A DNA stretch of 43,642 nt from a virus (IMGVR_UViG_3300029267_001394:1-43642); one strand, 5' to 3'. Shown: positions 26,201 to 33,308, numbered from the stretch's first letter. Numbers and translations: made by a program. The notes: a model not told the origin generated them from the letters alone.

Positions 26201-28697
26201 CCGCGTCCGCCGGAAGACCTTTCGCCTCGAGGGCGTCACCTCCGCGTCCCAGGCCGCGCGAGAGCTGGACGTCCTCCTCGAGTCGAACGCAAAGCTCCGG
26301 GTCACGATCTCCTTCGACGCCTGGCTCGACGCGATCGACCTCGAGCCCGGCGACGTCTTCTATTTTGCGAATCGCCTCCCCGCGTGGGACTACGGCGGCC
26401 GGCTGCAGCAGGACTCCGCTTCCGAGAGCGAGGTCCGGATCGACCTCGACGTCACGCTCGAGTCGGGCAAGACCTACCGCGTCGCCGCGCGGAGCGCCGA
26501 GGGCCTCGTCTCCGAGGCGGTCGTCTCGAGCGGCGCGGGCAGCTACTCAGCCGGCGACCCGATCTCGCTCGCGACCTCCCTCGACTTCGAACCGAAGAAG
26601 GGCGACCTCTACGTCCTCGGCGAGGAGACCACGACGACCCGCCTCTTCCGAATCACTCGGATCGGGCTCGCGGACCAGTTCGTCCGCCGGATCTTCGCGG
26701 TCGCCTACGACGAGGACGTCTTCGAGATCAAGCCGAACGACGTCGCCGCGATTGGCGAGTTCGCGGCGCTTTCGGTCAAGCCGACCGACACCGGCGAGGC
26801 GGTCGCGCCCAACTCGATCACGGCGACAGAAGCGAGCGTGGCCGACGCCGTCACCGGCGCGGTCCAGACGTCGGTCTGGGTTTCCTGGGGGCTCGCGCCT
26901 GCGGACGAGGCTCGGGTCCATCGCTTCCGCGTCTTCGTCCGTCGGATCCGAGGTCTCCGGGAGCGCGAGGAGGCGATCGCCCCGTGGAGCCAGGTCGCGG
27001 AGCTGTCCGGGCAGGCGCGGGAGTACCGAATCACCGGCGCCCAGGTCACGCCCGGGCAGCGCGTCGACGTCGCGGTCCAGCCGATTACCAAGCGAGGCGC
27101 GAGCTTCGGGCTCGCGCAACTCCCCGCCTACCAAGTCTCGATTCGAGGGCGCGTCCAGCGATCCGACGTCTACACGGCTCCGACCGTGACCCGCTACGGG
27201 CCCGAGCTGCGGATCGAGGGGACGGTCGGGAACGGCCGCCACGGCGCGCTCGAGGCGCGGCAGGGAGGCTGGCTCCTCGGTCTCCCGATCGCCTCAGGCG
27301 AGGGCGGCGTCGACGTCCTGCAGACCAACGCCTACGCCGACGCGAGCGACAACGCTGCCGGCGACACCGCCCTTCCTCTCTACGTCCGCGAGCGCCTCGG
27401 CTCGGGCTCCTACGCTTCGGGGCAGGTCTACCGCTTCGCGACGGACGAGTTGAAAGAGGAGGACGCGCAAAGCGACGACGTCGCCGTCCGCCAGGAGGAC
27501 TCGGGCTTCACCTCGACGCCGCCCGGCGGCACGAACGCCCCGATCCTGACCGACGCGGTCATCGACGGCGGGAAGGTCGTGATCGACCCGGCCTCCTCGA
27601 GCCTCAATCCGTCGTGGACCTCGAGCTACTTCGACGTCGGCGAGGCCGCGCGCTACCGCGTAAACTTCTCCCTCGAGGCGTTCCAGGTCCACCCCGCGAC
27701 CTGGGAGGACTTCGCCGACGAAACCTTCGACTCGATCTGGGCCTCCGACTGGACCGCCGAGGGTCCGCTCGTCGAAGAGTGGGACTCGAGATTCTCGTCG
27801 AACATCCGGGCGGTCTACGAGATCCGATTCTCCGACACGGCCGACCCGACCGCCGAGGAGTGGGTCCCGTTCCGGCCGGGCGTGTACTACGGGCGCAGCT
27901 TCCAGTTCCGCGTGCGCTTCCGGCGGACCGACACCGAGTTCGACGTCACTTTCGGCAAGGCGGCTTTCCGGATCTACCGCGTCCCCTACGTCGACCCGGG
28001 CGACCTCGACGCCGGTTCGCTCCCCTCAAGTCAGCTCCGGACGTTGCAGATCCTCCGCTCGACCGAGGCGAACCGGACGGCGAAGACGCTCGCCGCCGGA
28101 GAGCCTCTCTTCACGACCGACGAGGAGAAGCTCTTCGTCGGAGACGGATCGACCGGAGGAGGGATCCAGGTCGGGGGGCAGCGCAACTTCTCGATGGGTC
28201 ACTCGGCCGGGCTCCGTTACTTCGCGAGCAACGTCCTGGCGGCCGGAGCCGCCGGCGCGGGCGCCGCCAACTTCGTGACCTTTGTCCCGATCTGCATCGG
28301 CGAGCCGGCGACCTTCACCGGGATCGGGATCAACGTCTCGACCGCCGGAGGCTCGACCGTCCGCCTCGGGATCTACTCGAACGTGGGGTCGAAGCCGGGC
28401 TCGCTGATCCTCGACGCCGGGACGGTCTCGGTGACGTCGACCGGGCAGAAGACCGCGACGATCTCGCAGCTCTTGACCGCCGGCTGGTACTGGCTCGCCG
28501 CGCACTTCGACGCCTCGCCGCCGGCGGTGACGTCGACGCCCGCCGGCGTCGGACACCCTGCGATCGGGGCGGCGACGTCCTCGACGACGCTCCACTCGGG
28601 CTTCGTCGCCATCCAGCTCTACGCTTCCGGCCTCCCCGCGTCGCCGACGCCGATCTCCTACACCCTCCCGCTGCCGATCGTCTGGCTCCAGTTATGA
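23238..28697 (+). CDS. Tail tip/central fibre protein, J-like, with I-like N-terminus
   Basis: The largest protein, 1819 residues. The first 120 residues carry a small domain and a hydrophobic stretch (TLGSVIASLLVSAAVTLV, about 96-113) resembling lambda gpI, which has no separate gene here. The J-type hub follows (YGFNGIRTNYKAVGSTIPVVYG in parts). A LamG/concanavalin-like domain is inserted at about 385-590 (FSIETWHRRNN, RLRVFINGAQR). Fibronectin-like strands occur near 1190-1300. Residues about 1600-1650 hold an Mtd-N-like module (LAAGEPLFTTDEEKLFVGDG), then a beta C-terminal domain that probably binds the receptor. Confidence 0.9.
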   Translation: MTRALIPEGPIALSLIDDPFQPFSRRKRLVPYRVGMTARELADEAWGAGVSAVAIFPGKGHARLGEVWEPDELADRLLEPGEVVTLAQLPEGLEITLGSVIASLLVSAAVTLVTNLLFPPPDVPTQVEEDSSKTYGFNGIRTNYKAVGSTIPVVYGYHGVGGLVISQEIVEALDVSIAGPNKVQQTLRVLLAVCEGPIRSIGGVTADSDELVGENLPQGLKINGNTASNLEGVKAFVRLGTIEQATIPGFSIASTIYNVGTPIENWDENGDAITDWSEAVAYDMPEEGDFATVAIQFPKGLYNVDGNGNTGTLTTEIAVRFQELDAGGSPIGSAVDVLGGQPIVFSEAIPSAFTRLVRFPLYDPATVAYATAATGITLNGDDGDFCRANARLPYAGASGNPEAPSFSIETWHRRNNVPPNNEFLFSLADGSFQSTTVPSQIQGITARIVNGTLRVHWGDGSSVETLTVSGFTLETVQSIPGGTGTGPWYQVVVTYELGAGPGNEDRLRVFINGAQRAEALTLLRWTYPTTHDRLILGSWGPNLGTLHGFIQFDRCRVWERALTPAAISAAFVSQNPETYSADDLVLDWTMDSNSLVSGTSYTIPANGSTTISGQLELPSAFGDHQSEGVLPPALTQGTPKRARYRISVQRLSNQQDTTKNQGSTTFQSVTVGVDEAFVYPEVALLGLEIPAQADASGGTPEFLIPVEGKLVRVRTGGTTTEPVFSTVFSRNPWWIALDHYLNPRALGEFHDQADFDFDNVQEVADYADVNVTDGTAALEPQGSFAYNLADSTWEAVFLAEDFPDSWFSGKTVEVNGLGSALEAAGWPGDGSEVSIVKISDTTVSQTTPAKNVEFSWPEGLAFPPSGTATPSATPGSSFQTKAPRHRCDIVFDRADGNAWDALQKIVRAGRGAAISLGSKVRFRAQRPEVPVHVFSEANILEGSLTISGISPEDEFNTAVAEILNETVDWEREPVQRQSDELRDASDFVRVRRKTFRLEGVTSASQAARELDVLLESNAKLRVTISFDAWLDAIDLEPGDVFYFANRLPAWDYGGRLQQDSASESEVRIDLDVTLESGKTYRVAARSAEGLVSEAVVSSGAGSYSAGDPISLATSLDFEPKKGDLYVLGEETTTTRLFRITRIGLADQFVRRIFAVAYDEDVFEIKPNDVAAIGEFAALSVKPTDTGEAVAPNSITATEASVADAVTGAVQTSVWVSWGLAPADEARVHRFRVFVRRIRGLREREEAIAPWSQVAELSGQAREYRITGAQVTPGQRVDVAVQPITKRGASFGLAQLPAYQVSIRGRVQRSDVYTAPTVTRYGPELRIEGTVGNGRHGALEARQGGWLLGLPIASGEGGVDVLQTNAYADASDNAAGDTALPLYVRERLGSGSYASGQVYRFATDELKEEDAQSDDVAVRQEDSGFTSTPPGGTNAPILTDAVIDGGKVVIDPASSSLNPSWTSSYFDVGEAARYRVNFSLEAFQVHPATWEDFADETFDSIWASDWTAEGPLVEEWDSRFSSNIRAVYEIRFSDTADPTAEEWVPFRPGVYYGRSFQFRVRFRRTDTEFDVTFGKAAFRIYRVPYVDPGDLDAGSLPSSQLRTLQILRSTEANRTAKTLAAGEPLFTTDEEKLFVGDGSTGGGIQVGGQRNFSMGHSAGLRYFASNVLAAGAAGAGAANFVTFVPICIGEPATFTGIGINVSTAGGSTVRLGIYSNVGSKPGSLILDAGTVSVTSTGQKTATISQLLTAGWYWLAAHFDASPPAVTSTPAGVGHPAIGAATSSTTLHSGFVAIQLYASGLPASPTPISYTLPLPIVWLQL

Positions 28698-29197
28698 CCC
28701 CCCGAGACGAACCCGGGCCGCTCGAGTTCCAGGCGGGACAGGCCCAACCGCCCGACGTCGCGCTCCCGAGCGGCAACGACGAGCCCCAGCCGCCGCCGCC
28801 CTTCGAGGGCTCGCCGGAGGTCTTCCGGAACGCCTCCGTCGCCGAGGAGGCGTCGCCGGTCGTCGAGGTCTACGAGGACGGCGTCCTGCTCTCCAAGGTC
28901 GACCTCCGGGACCTCGAGGAGGAGCGCGCCCGTCTCCGGAAGGTTGTAGACAACCGCTCCTGGGTCCTCCTCACGCCCACGGACTGGTACGTCGTCCGCG
29001 CGGCCGAGGCGATCCTCGAGCCCGGGCAGCCGACGAAGCCGGTCCCGCAGCCGGTCTGGGACTTCCGCCGGGCCGTCCGCTTCCTCGCGGCCGACCTCGA
29101 CACGCTCCTCGCGGCGGCGACCTCGCTCGAGCAGCTCGACGCGATCGACCTCGCGCCGCTCCTCAACTTCGACCCCTTCGCCCAGCCGGGCGCCTGA
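28694..29197 (+). CDS. Putative tail fibre accessory/assembly protein
   Basis: A 167-residue protein directly after the J-like gene. The N-terminus is Pro/Glu-rich; the middle (VVEVYEDGVLLSKVDL, LRKVVDNRSWVLLTPTDWYVVRAAEAI in part) and the later WDFRRAVRFLAADLDTLL block resemble the W..T..DW..R motif of tail fibre assembly chaperones of the DUF4376/XkdW type. Such proteins fold or cap the receptor-binding protein. The identification rests on that motif and on position, so it is moderate. The ATG overlaps the upstream stop. Confidence 0.6.
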   Translation: MTPRDEPGPLEFQAGQAQPPDVALPSGNDEPQPPPPFEGSPEVFRNASVAEEASPVVEVYEDGVLLSKVDLRDLEEERARLRKVVDNRSWVLLTPTDWYVVRAAEAILEPGQPTKPVPQPVWDFRRAVRFLAADLDTLLAAATSLEQLDAIDLAPLLNFDPFAQPGA

Positions 29198-29200
29198 CCG

Positions 29201-29572
29201 ATGGCCCAGACCTACACCGCGACGCCGATCGGCGAGACCGACAAGATCTCGACCTTCCCGAGCAGCGTGAACGACGAGATCGACGCGCTCTCAGCTCTCT
29301 TCTCCGAGACCGCGACCTTCTCGGTCGCGCATCCCGGGACCTACCTCGTCGACGCGACCTCGGGCGCGGTGACGGCGAACCTCCCGGCCGCGAGCGGCGC
29401 CGAGGGCTGGGTCGTCGTCCTCAAGAAGACCGACGCGAGCGGCAACGCGGTCACGGCGGACGGCGACGGTTCCGAGACGATCGACGGCGCGACGACGAAG
29501 GCTCTCGCGTCGCAGTACGATTTCGTTCGGCTGGTCTGCGACGGAACCGAGTGGTGGATCGTCGGCGAGTGA
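29201..29572 (+). CDS. Hypothetical beta-rich virion-associated protein
   Basis: A 123-residue protein with FSVAHPGTYLVDATSGAVTANLPAA in parts, then DGSETIDGATTKALASQYDFVRLVCDGTEWWIVGE. The last block is a common C-terminal beta-hairpin pattern of small phage tail or fibre-associated proteins, ending in a DG..W.I.. strand. It lies downstream of the receptor-binding region. It could be a fibre accessory protein. No Shine-Dalgarno; it starts 3 bases after the upstream stop. Its stop overlaps the next ATG. Confidence 0.65.
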   Translation: MAQTYTATPIGETDKISTFPSSVNDEIDALSALFSETATFSVAHPGTYLVDATSGAVTANLPAASGAEGWVVVLKKTDASGNAVTADGDGSETIDGATTKALASQYDFVRLVCDGTEWWIVGE

Positions 29573-30108
29573 TGCGCGCTCTCTTTCTCCTCTCGCTCGC
29601 GCTCCTCGGGTCCTGCGCGCTCCTCCCGGACCGGGTCTATTCCTCGGTGTCGAACAACCCCTGGGATCCGCGTCTGACCGACACCGACGAGGCGGTCGTG
29701 ACCTTCGGCGTCGAGTACGACCTCGCGCCGCAGCGCGTCGTGATCGCCGGGCAGCAGGAGCGGCACCCCTGGGACGCCGGCGCCGCGCTCGGGCTCTGGG
29801 GGGGAGAGGAGCCGACCGGCCCGGTCCCTCTCGTCGTCGAGGACGACCGGATCGCCGAGACCTTGCGGGCGGTCGCGGACGGGCTCGCCGAGCTTCACGA
29901 GGCGACGATCTCGAACGCCCGGACGAACGCCGGCCTCGCGAGCGACGTCCGCTCCATGCGAGAGGCGCTCGACGACGCCCGCGAATCCTGGGACGTCGCG
30001 AACCGGACCCTTCTCGGCGGCGGCGGGCTCGGGACCCTCATTCTCCTTCTCCTCGGCGGGCGGCGTTTGCTGCCCAAGCGAGAGGAGAAGGACCCCTCGG
30101 GCGGCTAG
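29572..30108 (+). CDS. Lipoprotein with C-terminal membrane segment, possible u-spanin
   Basis: A 178-residue protein with a lipoprotein signal: hydrophobic residues 3-12, then LGSC with Cys15. A soluble helical middle (about 90-150) is followed by a hydrophobic GLGTLILLLL segment near 158-168 and a basic end RRLLPKREEK. A lipidated N-terminus plus a C-terminal membrane helix is the layout of unimolecular spanins such as T1 gp11, which fuse inner and outer membranes at lysis. No holin or endolysin is recognised beside it, so the lysis role is an inference. A membrane-anchored exclusion protein is an alternative. The ATG overlaps the upstream stop; the TTG-extended reading from 29551 is less likely. 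Confidence 0.65.
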   Translation: MRALFLLSLALLGSCALLPDRVYSSVSNNPWDPRLTDTDEAVVTFGVEYDLAPQRVVIAGQQERHPWDAGAALGLWGGEEPTGPVPLVVEDDRIAETLRAVADGLAELHEATISNARTNAGLASDVRSMREALDDARESWDVANRTLLGGGGLGTLILLLLGGRRLLPKREEKDPSGG

Positions 30109-30147
30109 GGCCGCCCCCTCCAACCTGGCGCCCGGAGGCGCGAACCT

Positions 30148-30897
30148 ATGAAGCCCCACCCCTTCGCAAGGCTCGGCCTTGCCCTTGTTCTCGCCGCGAC
30201 CGTCGCGGCGTGTACCCTCTCGCCTGCGGCGACGGAGCGCGTCGCCGAACTCGAGGCCGAGCGCGCGGCTCTCGTCGAGGAGCGCGACGCGCTCGCCGCC
30301 GAGGCCCAGGCCGCCCAAGAGCTCTTCGAGACCGCCGAGGCGAACCTCGAGGCGGCCCGAGCCGAGGGCGCGGCCGAGGCGATCGCAGCGGCCGAGGCCG
30401 AGCGCGACGCCGCGCTCGAGACGGCGACCTCGAGGCTCGAAGAGCTGCTCGAGCCCTACGCCGCCGCCGATGCGGCGGTCGACGCGAAGACAAAGGAGAT
30501 CGCCGAGGTCGAGTCGGCAGACCTCGGGGCGCAGGCTCAGGGCCTCCTCGGGCCCGTCGCGCCGTTCATCCCGGCGCCGCTGCAACCGGTCGCGGTCGGC
30601 GTCGCCGCCCTCGTTCCGTGGCTCGCGTCGAAGCGCTCGAGGCAGCACCTGGCGAAGTCCGTCCGGGAGCTGAACCCGCTATCAGGGGGAGGAACCGCTC
30701 CGGGCGAGGCTCTCTTCTCGATCGCTCGGGCCTTCGGGCTCAACCACTCGAGCGACGACCCGGCCGAGCTGCTCGAGGTCGTCCGCCGCAAGGCGCAAGC
30801 GAAAGGCCTCGGCGTCGCGCAGACCCCCGAGGGGTTGAAGCTCGTCCCGATCGCCTCGGTCCCGGACCCGGCGGTCTCGCCTCACTCGGGCGCCTAG
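30148..30897 (+). CDS. Coiled-coil lipoprotein with central hydrophobic segment
   Basis: A 249-residue protein with a signal peptide ending VAAC (Cys22), then a long Ala/Glu coiled coil (about 28-115), a hydrophobic proline-rich segment around 130-155 (FIPAPLQPVAVGVAALVPWL), a basic patch, and a soluble C-terminal part (AFGLNHSSDDPAELLEVVRRKA). The coiled coil could span the periplasm. It may act with the 29572 lipoprotein, for example in envelope disruption or exclusion. The function is not recognised. It has a good Shine-Dalgarno (GGAGG) 10 bases before the ATG. It is the last plus-strand gene before the bidirectional terminator. Confidence 0.65.
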   Translation: MKPHPFARLGLALVLAATVAACTLSPAATERVAELEAERAALVEERDALAAEAQAAQELFETAEANLEAARAEGAAEAIAAAEAERDAALETATSRLEELLEPYAAADAAVDAKTKEIAEVESADLGAQAQGLLGPVAPFIPAPLQPVAVGVAALVPWLASKRSRQHLAKSVRELNPLSGGGTAPGEALFSIARAFGLNHSSDDPAELLEVVRRKAQAKGLGVAQTPEGLKLVPIASVPDPAVSPHSGA

Positions 30898-31005
30898 CGC
30901 GCCCCCTCCACCGTCTGGAGCGTCGCTCTGGCCCTGTCCCTCGCCGCGCCCGGGGGGCGATCAGGGGCTCGGAGCGGCGCTCCTTTCGTCTCCCAAAATA
31001 GAAGC

Positions 31006-31033
31006 GGGCTCGCGGCGACCAAACCGCGAGCCC
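31006..31033. terminator. Bidirectional intrinsic terminator between convergent units
   Basis: A perfect 10-bp stem GGGCTCGCGG / CCGCGAGCCC with loop CGACCAAA. TTGATT follows on the plus strand; the plus-strand bases AAAATAGAA before the stem become a U-rich tail on the minus strand. It sits between the end of the structural transcript (30897) and the end of the minus-strand operon (31097). Confidence 0.8.
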
Positions 31034-31052
31034 TTGATTGGAGACCTGACGC

Positions 31053-31190
31053 ATGAGCGCAAGGTCCCCCCAGGGTAACGGCCGCTCGGGGAAGGTCTAC
31101 CCCCTGCCGGGAGGACGGAGGAGCGCGTCGAGCCCTCGGACCTGGACGGTCTTCGCGACCCGGAAGGCGCCGCGCATCGTCTCGAGCTGA
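31053..31190 (+). CDS. Possible small ORF with early-type leader
   Basis: A 45-residue reading frame that starts with ATG 9 bases after GGAG at 31040-31043; the leader GGAGACCTGACGC nearly equals that of the early genes. The basic product shows no motif. Its last 94 bases overlap the 3' end of the minus-strand gene at 31097, which is well supported. It may be a real small gene, or the stump of an early gene cut by a past rearrangement. Confidence 0.3.
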   Translation: MSARSPQGNGRSGKVYPLPGGRRSASSPRTWTVFATRKAPRIVSS

Positions 31191-31897
31191 GCCTTCGGCG
31201 TCCGCCGCTGGGCTCCGAGCCCGAAAGCGTAGAGCCAGGAGAGGAGCGAGCGGTCGGCGAAGCCGGGGGGGATCGGCCCTCGCCCGGAGTCCGGGTCCCA
31301 GATCTCGGCCGCATAGCCGACTTGCCGCCAGGTCCAATGCCCCCGGCGGGCGCCCCAGACGAGGAGCGCGTCGCCGTCGGCGGTCTCGAGGTCGACCGCG
31401 TCGAAGAGGCCCGCCGCCTCGATCAGGTCCGCCGCGCGGCGCTCCCAGAGGTCCGCGAGGGCCTCGGCGACGTAGGTCGCCGTGTAGCGTTCGCCGGGCT
31501 CCGGTCGCGGCGCGGTCCAGGGGCCGAGGGAGGCGACGGAGCCGTTCTCGGCGACGAGCCCGGCCCAGACCGAGGGCGCGGAGGTCTGGTCGTTCGAGAA
31601 GCGGATCGTCGCGGCGAGCTGGGGCCGCCCTAGGACGTCTGCCGCCGATCCCCGAGGCCGGTCGACCGAATAGACCTGGCGGCCGGCGAGGATCACGTCG
31701 CGGCTCTGAGAGCGGCCCTCGATCGCCTCGAGGCGCGAGCCCCACCCTCGAGCCTCGAGGGCCGCGTCGAAGGCCTCGAGAACCTCGAGGTAGGCAATCG
31801 GGCGCCAGTAGCGGCCGGGCCCGGAGGGCTCGACGTCGTCGACCGGGGGCAGCTCCGCGAGGGAGGGTCGAGTGACGGGAGAGGAGGGCGTGATCAT
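31097..31897 (-). CDS. Hypothetical protein, minus-strand operon gene 4
   Basis: A 266-residue protein I do not recognise. It contains VLEAFDAALEARGWG, SRDVILAGRQVYSVDRP, LAATIRFSNDQTSAPSVWAG and YTATYVAEALADLWERRA, so a mixed alpha/beta fold is likely. The IRFSNDQT...SVWAGLV... plan is loosely like DUF932 phage/plasmid proteins, but the family is not certain. The ATG overlaps the stop of the 31894 gene (ATGA), the same coupling as elsewhere. The open frame extends upstream to 32797, but that part is a shadow. It is the last gene of the leftward unit. Confidence 0.7.
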   Translation of the reverse strand: MITPSSPVTRPSLAELPPVDDVEPSGPGRYWRPIAYLEVLEAFDAALEARGWGSRLEAIEGRSQSRDVILAGRQVYSVDRPRGSAADVLGRPQLAATIRFSNDQTSAPSVWAGLVAENGSVASLGPWTAPRPEPGERYTATYVAEALADLWERRAADLIEAAGLFDAVDLETADGDALLVWGARRGHWTWRQVGYAAEIWDPDSGRGPIPPGFADRSLLSWLYAFGLGAQRRTPKAQLETMRGAFRVAKTVQVRGLDALLRPPGRG

Positions 31898-32526
31898 TCG
31901 GAGCGGACCTCCTCGCCGGAGAGGGTCCGGACGCCGACCACCGGGTGGCCTGCGTGGTATCGGCCGAGCGTGTCGAGCTGCGACTCGCCGGCGAAGAGGG
32001 GAGTCCCGTACAGCTTGCGGCCGGTCGTCGCGAGGTGGGGGCGCGGAGCCTTCGTCCAGTACTTCTCGCCGGTGAAGGACGAGTATTCGGTCCAAAAGCC
32101 TGTGGCGGGAGCGATCTGCAGGTCGCCGGGGGCGGGCTGCGGACCCGGATCGAGAGCCTCGAGGACGGCGGCCCAGCGGCGCGCGAGCGTCGCGGCCATC
32201 AGTCCGCGCTCGTCGAGGACGGGGCTGGTCTTCGCCGGCGAGAGGTCGAGCGGCTCGAGGACGACCGCCCGAGGGCGCGGCCGGATCGACTCGACGCGAT
32301 GGGCCAGGTCGAAGGCTAGGGCTCGGACCGTCGCCGTCCGGAGCCTCTCGGCTTCGGGCAGGAAGAGGACGCCGGCGCCCTCCGTCCGCGAGCCGCGCTC
32401 CTCGCCGGAGGCGATCGCGATCTCGGAGAGCATGGACGAGGGCGAGACCGTGTAGTGAGGGATTCGGAGGGGGGCGCCCGGGAGCAGGTCCCTGGCGTCT
32501 TCGAGCGAGAGGATGAGAGTTTGCAT
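31894..32526 (-). CDS. Hypothetical protein, minus-strand operon gene 3
   Basis: A 210-residue protein of unknown function. It has MLSEIAIASGEERG, AERLRTATVRALAFDLAHRV, an RAVVLEPLDLSPAKTSPVLDE segment, and a Trp/Tyr-rich stretch TGFWTEYSSFTGEKYWTKA. No membrane segment, cysteine pair or known catalytic motif is visible. The start is the ATG at 32526, 5 bases after the upstream stop. The larger open frame upstream to 33357 is a shadow. It is probably co-transcribed with its three minus-strand neighbours. Confidence 0.7.
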   Translation of the reverse strand: MQTLILSLEDARDLLPGAPLRIPHYTVSPSSMLSEIAIASGEERGSRTEGAGVLFLPEAERLRTATVRALAFDLAHRVESIRPRPRAVVLEPLDLSPAKTSPVLDERGLMAATLARRWAAVLEALDPGPQPAPGDLQIAPATGFWTEYSSFTGEKYWTKAPRPHLATTGRKLYGTPLFAGESQLDTLGRYHAGHPVVGVRTLSGEEVRSE

Positions 32527-32531
32527 TTGGC

Positions 32532-32912
32532 TTACCAGTCGCAGACTTCGTGGATCGGGACCGGGCAGTCGAAGGGCCAGCGGGAATCGCTCGAGGCGAG
32601 CCAGTCGCCGGCAAAGCAGGCGCCGCTCGTCGGGCCGTCGACAGGGCGACCTTCCTCGTCGAGGAAGTGGACGACGACCCGGGCGACCTCGCCGAGCGCG
32701 ACGCTGGTCTCGTTGGAGATGAAGCGGCGGACCTTCGGGCGGACGTAGGCGAGGGCGCCGACGCGCCCCTTTTCGGCCTTGGAGAAGATCCGGACAAGGA
32801 GGCTCGAGCGAGCGACGTCGCCGATCCGGACGCCGTCGACTTCGTAGGCGACGGAGATCGGGCGGGAGCGGTCGCGGTCGCTCGCGCGCCAGGCGAGTTC
32901 GGGGAGTTTCAT
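32532..32912 (-). CDS. Hypothetical protein, minus-strand operon gene 2
   Basis: A 126-residue protein of unknown function. It is beta-rich (ISVAYEVDGVRIGDVARSS, then VGALAYVRPKVRRF) and ends in a Trp/Cys-containing tail (FDCPVPIHEVCDW). The ATG at 32912 is preceded by GAGACCTGACC, the early-gene leader in a slightly weaker form, which decides the start. A hairpin at 32946-32967 lies between it and the upstream gene and may lower its expression. Confidence 0.68.
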   Translation of the reverse strand: MKLPELAWRASDRDRSRPISVAYEVDGVRIGDVARSSLLVRIFSKAEKGRVGALAYVRPKVRRFISNETSVALGEVARVVVHFLDEEGRPVDGPTSGACFAGDWLASSDSRWPFDCPVPIHEVCDW

Positions 32913-32945
32913 GGTCAGGTCTCGGTTTCGAAGGAGGGAAGGGAA

Positions 32946-32967
32946 GGGGAGGGCTTGCGCCCTCCCC
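32946..32967 (-). terminator. Hairpin with tetraloop between minus-strand genes
   Basis: A perfect 9-bp stem. On the minus strand it reads GGGGAGGGC-GCAA-GCCCTCCCC, with a GNRA tetraloop, followed by a pyrimidine-rich TTCCCTTCCCTCC stretch. It may be a weak terminator or a processing or attenuation site between the 80- and 126-residue genes. Confidence 0.55.
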
Positions 32968-32974
32968 GGGAGAC

Positions 32975-33217
32975 TCAGGCGTCGAAGGCGACGAGGCCCG
33001 AGCGATGAGCGAGAAGCTCGACCTTGTCGCTCGGTTCCGGCTGGACCTCGTCGGCGAAGACGAGAACTTCGACGCCCGCCGAGCGGAGGTCGGCCGTCCG
33101 GACCAGGACGCAGGAGCCGACCAGCTCGACGACGCGAGCCCGAAGAAGCTGCACCTCGCCGGCGAGCGAGATCGGAGCGAGGACCGCCTGGCCCTGCTGG
33201 AGAGAAGAGAGATCCAT
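32975..33217 (-). CDS. Hypothetical protein, minus-strand operon gene 1
   Basis: An 80-residue protein with a compact beta pattern: QQGQAVLAPISLAGEVQLLRARVVEL in pieces, SCVLVRTADLRSAGVEVLVF, then LLAHRSGLVAFDA. This looks like a small SH3-like or OB-like barrel, but no family is recognised. It is the first gene of the leftward operon, about 55 bases after the candidate start site from the promoter at 33280. A plus-strand frame covering the same bases has weaker sequence character and no leader. Confidence 0.65.
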   Translation of the reverse strand: MDLSSLQQGQAVLAPISLAGEVQLLRARVVELVGSCVLVRTADLRSAGVEVLVFADEVQPEPSDKVELLAHRSGLVAFDA

Positions 33218-33251
33218 CGAAGCGCCTTGGCTTGAGGAGGACGGGAAGTGG

Positions 33252-33270
33252 GGGAGCGCCTCTCGCTCCC
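33252..33270 (-). promoter_or_regulatory. Leader hairpin of the minus-strand operon
   Basis: A 7-bp stem GGGAGCG / CGCTCCC with a 5-base loop, followed on the minus strand by CCCACTTCCC. It lies in the transcribed leader between the candidate promoter and the first gene and resembles the hairpin at 32946. Attenuation or mRNA stabilisation is possible. Confidence 0.4.
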
Positions 33271-33279
33271 GCCGACACT

Positions 33280-33308
33280 CTTATCTGAGCAAGCGCGGCC
33301 CGGGCCGG
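33280..33308 (-). promoter_or_regulatory. Candidate leftward promoter
   Basis: On the minus strand GATAAG (33285-33280) is a reasonable -10 hexamer. With a 17-base spacer its -35 would fall at 33308-33303, at the edge of the operator-like palindrome 33307-33319; no good -35 sequence is visible there. It would drive the four minus-strand genes. Confidence 0.4.

Noticed and set aside
26384-28693. Long plus-strand frame overlapping the J-like gene
   Set aside because: Only its last part (from 28694) is real; upstream it is an Arg-rich shadow of the J-like protein.
30894-31745. A 283-codon minus-strand frame across the terminator
   Set aside because: It crosses the terminator hairpin and overlaps the better-supported gene at 31097-31897 in another frame.
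33005-33235. Plus-strand frame opposite the first minus-strand gene
   Set aside because: No leader and highly charged shadow-like composition; the minus-strand product has a sensible beta pattern.
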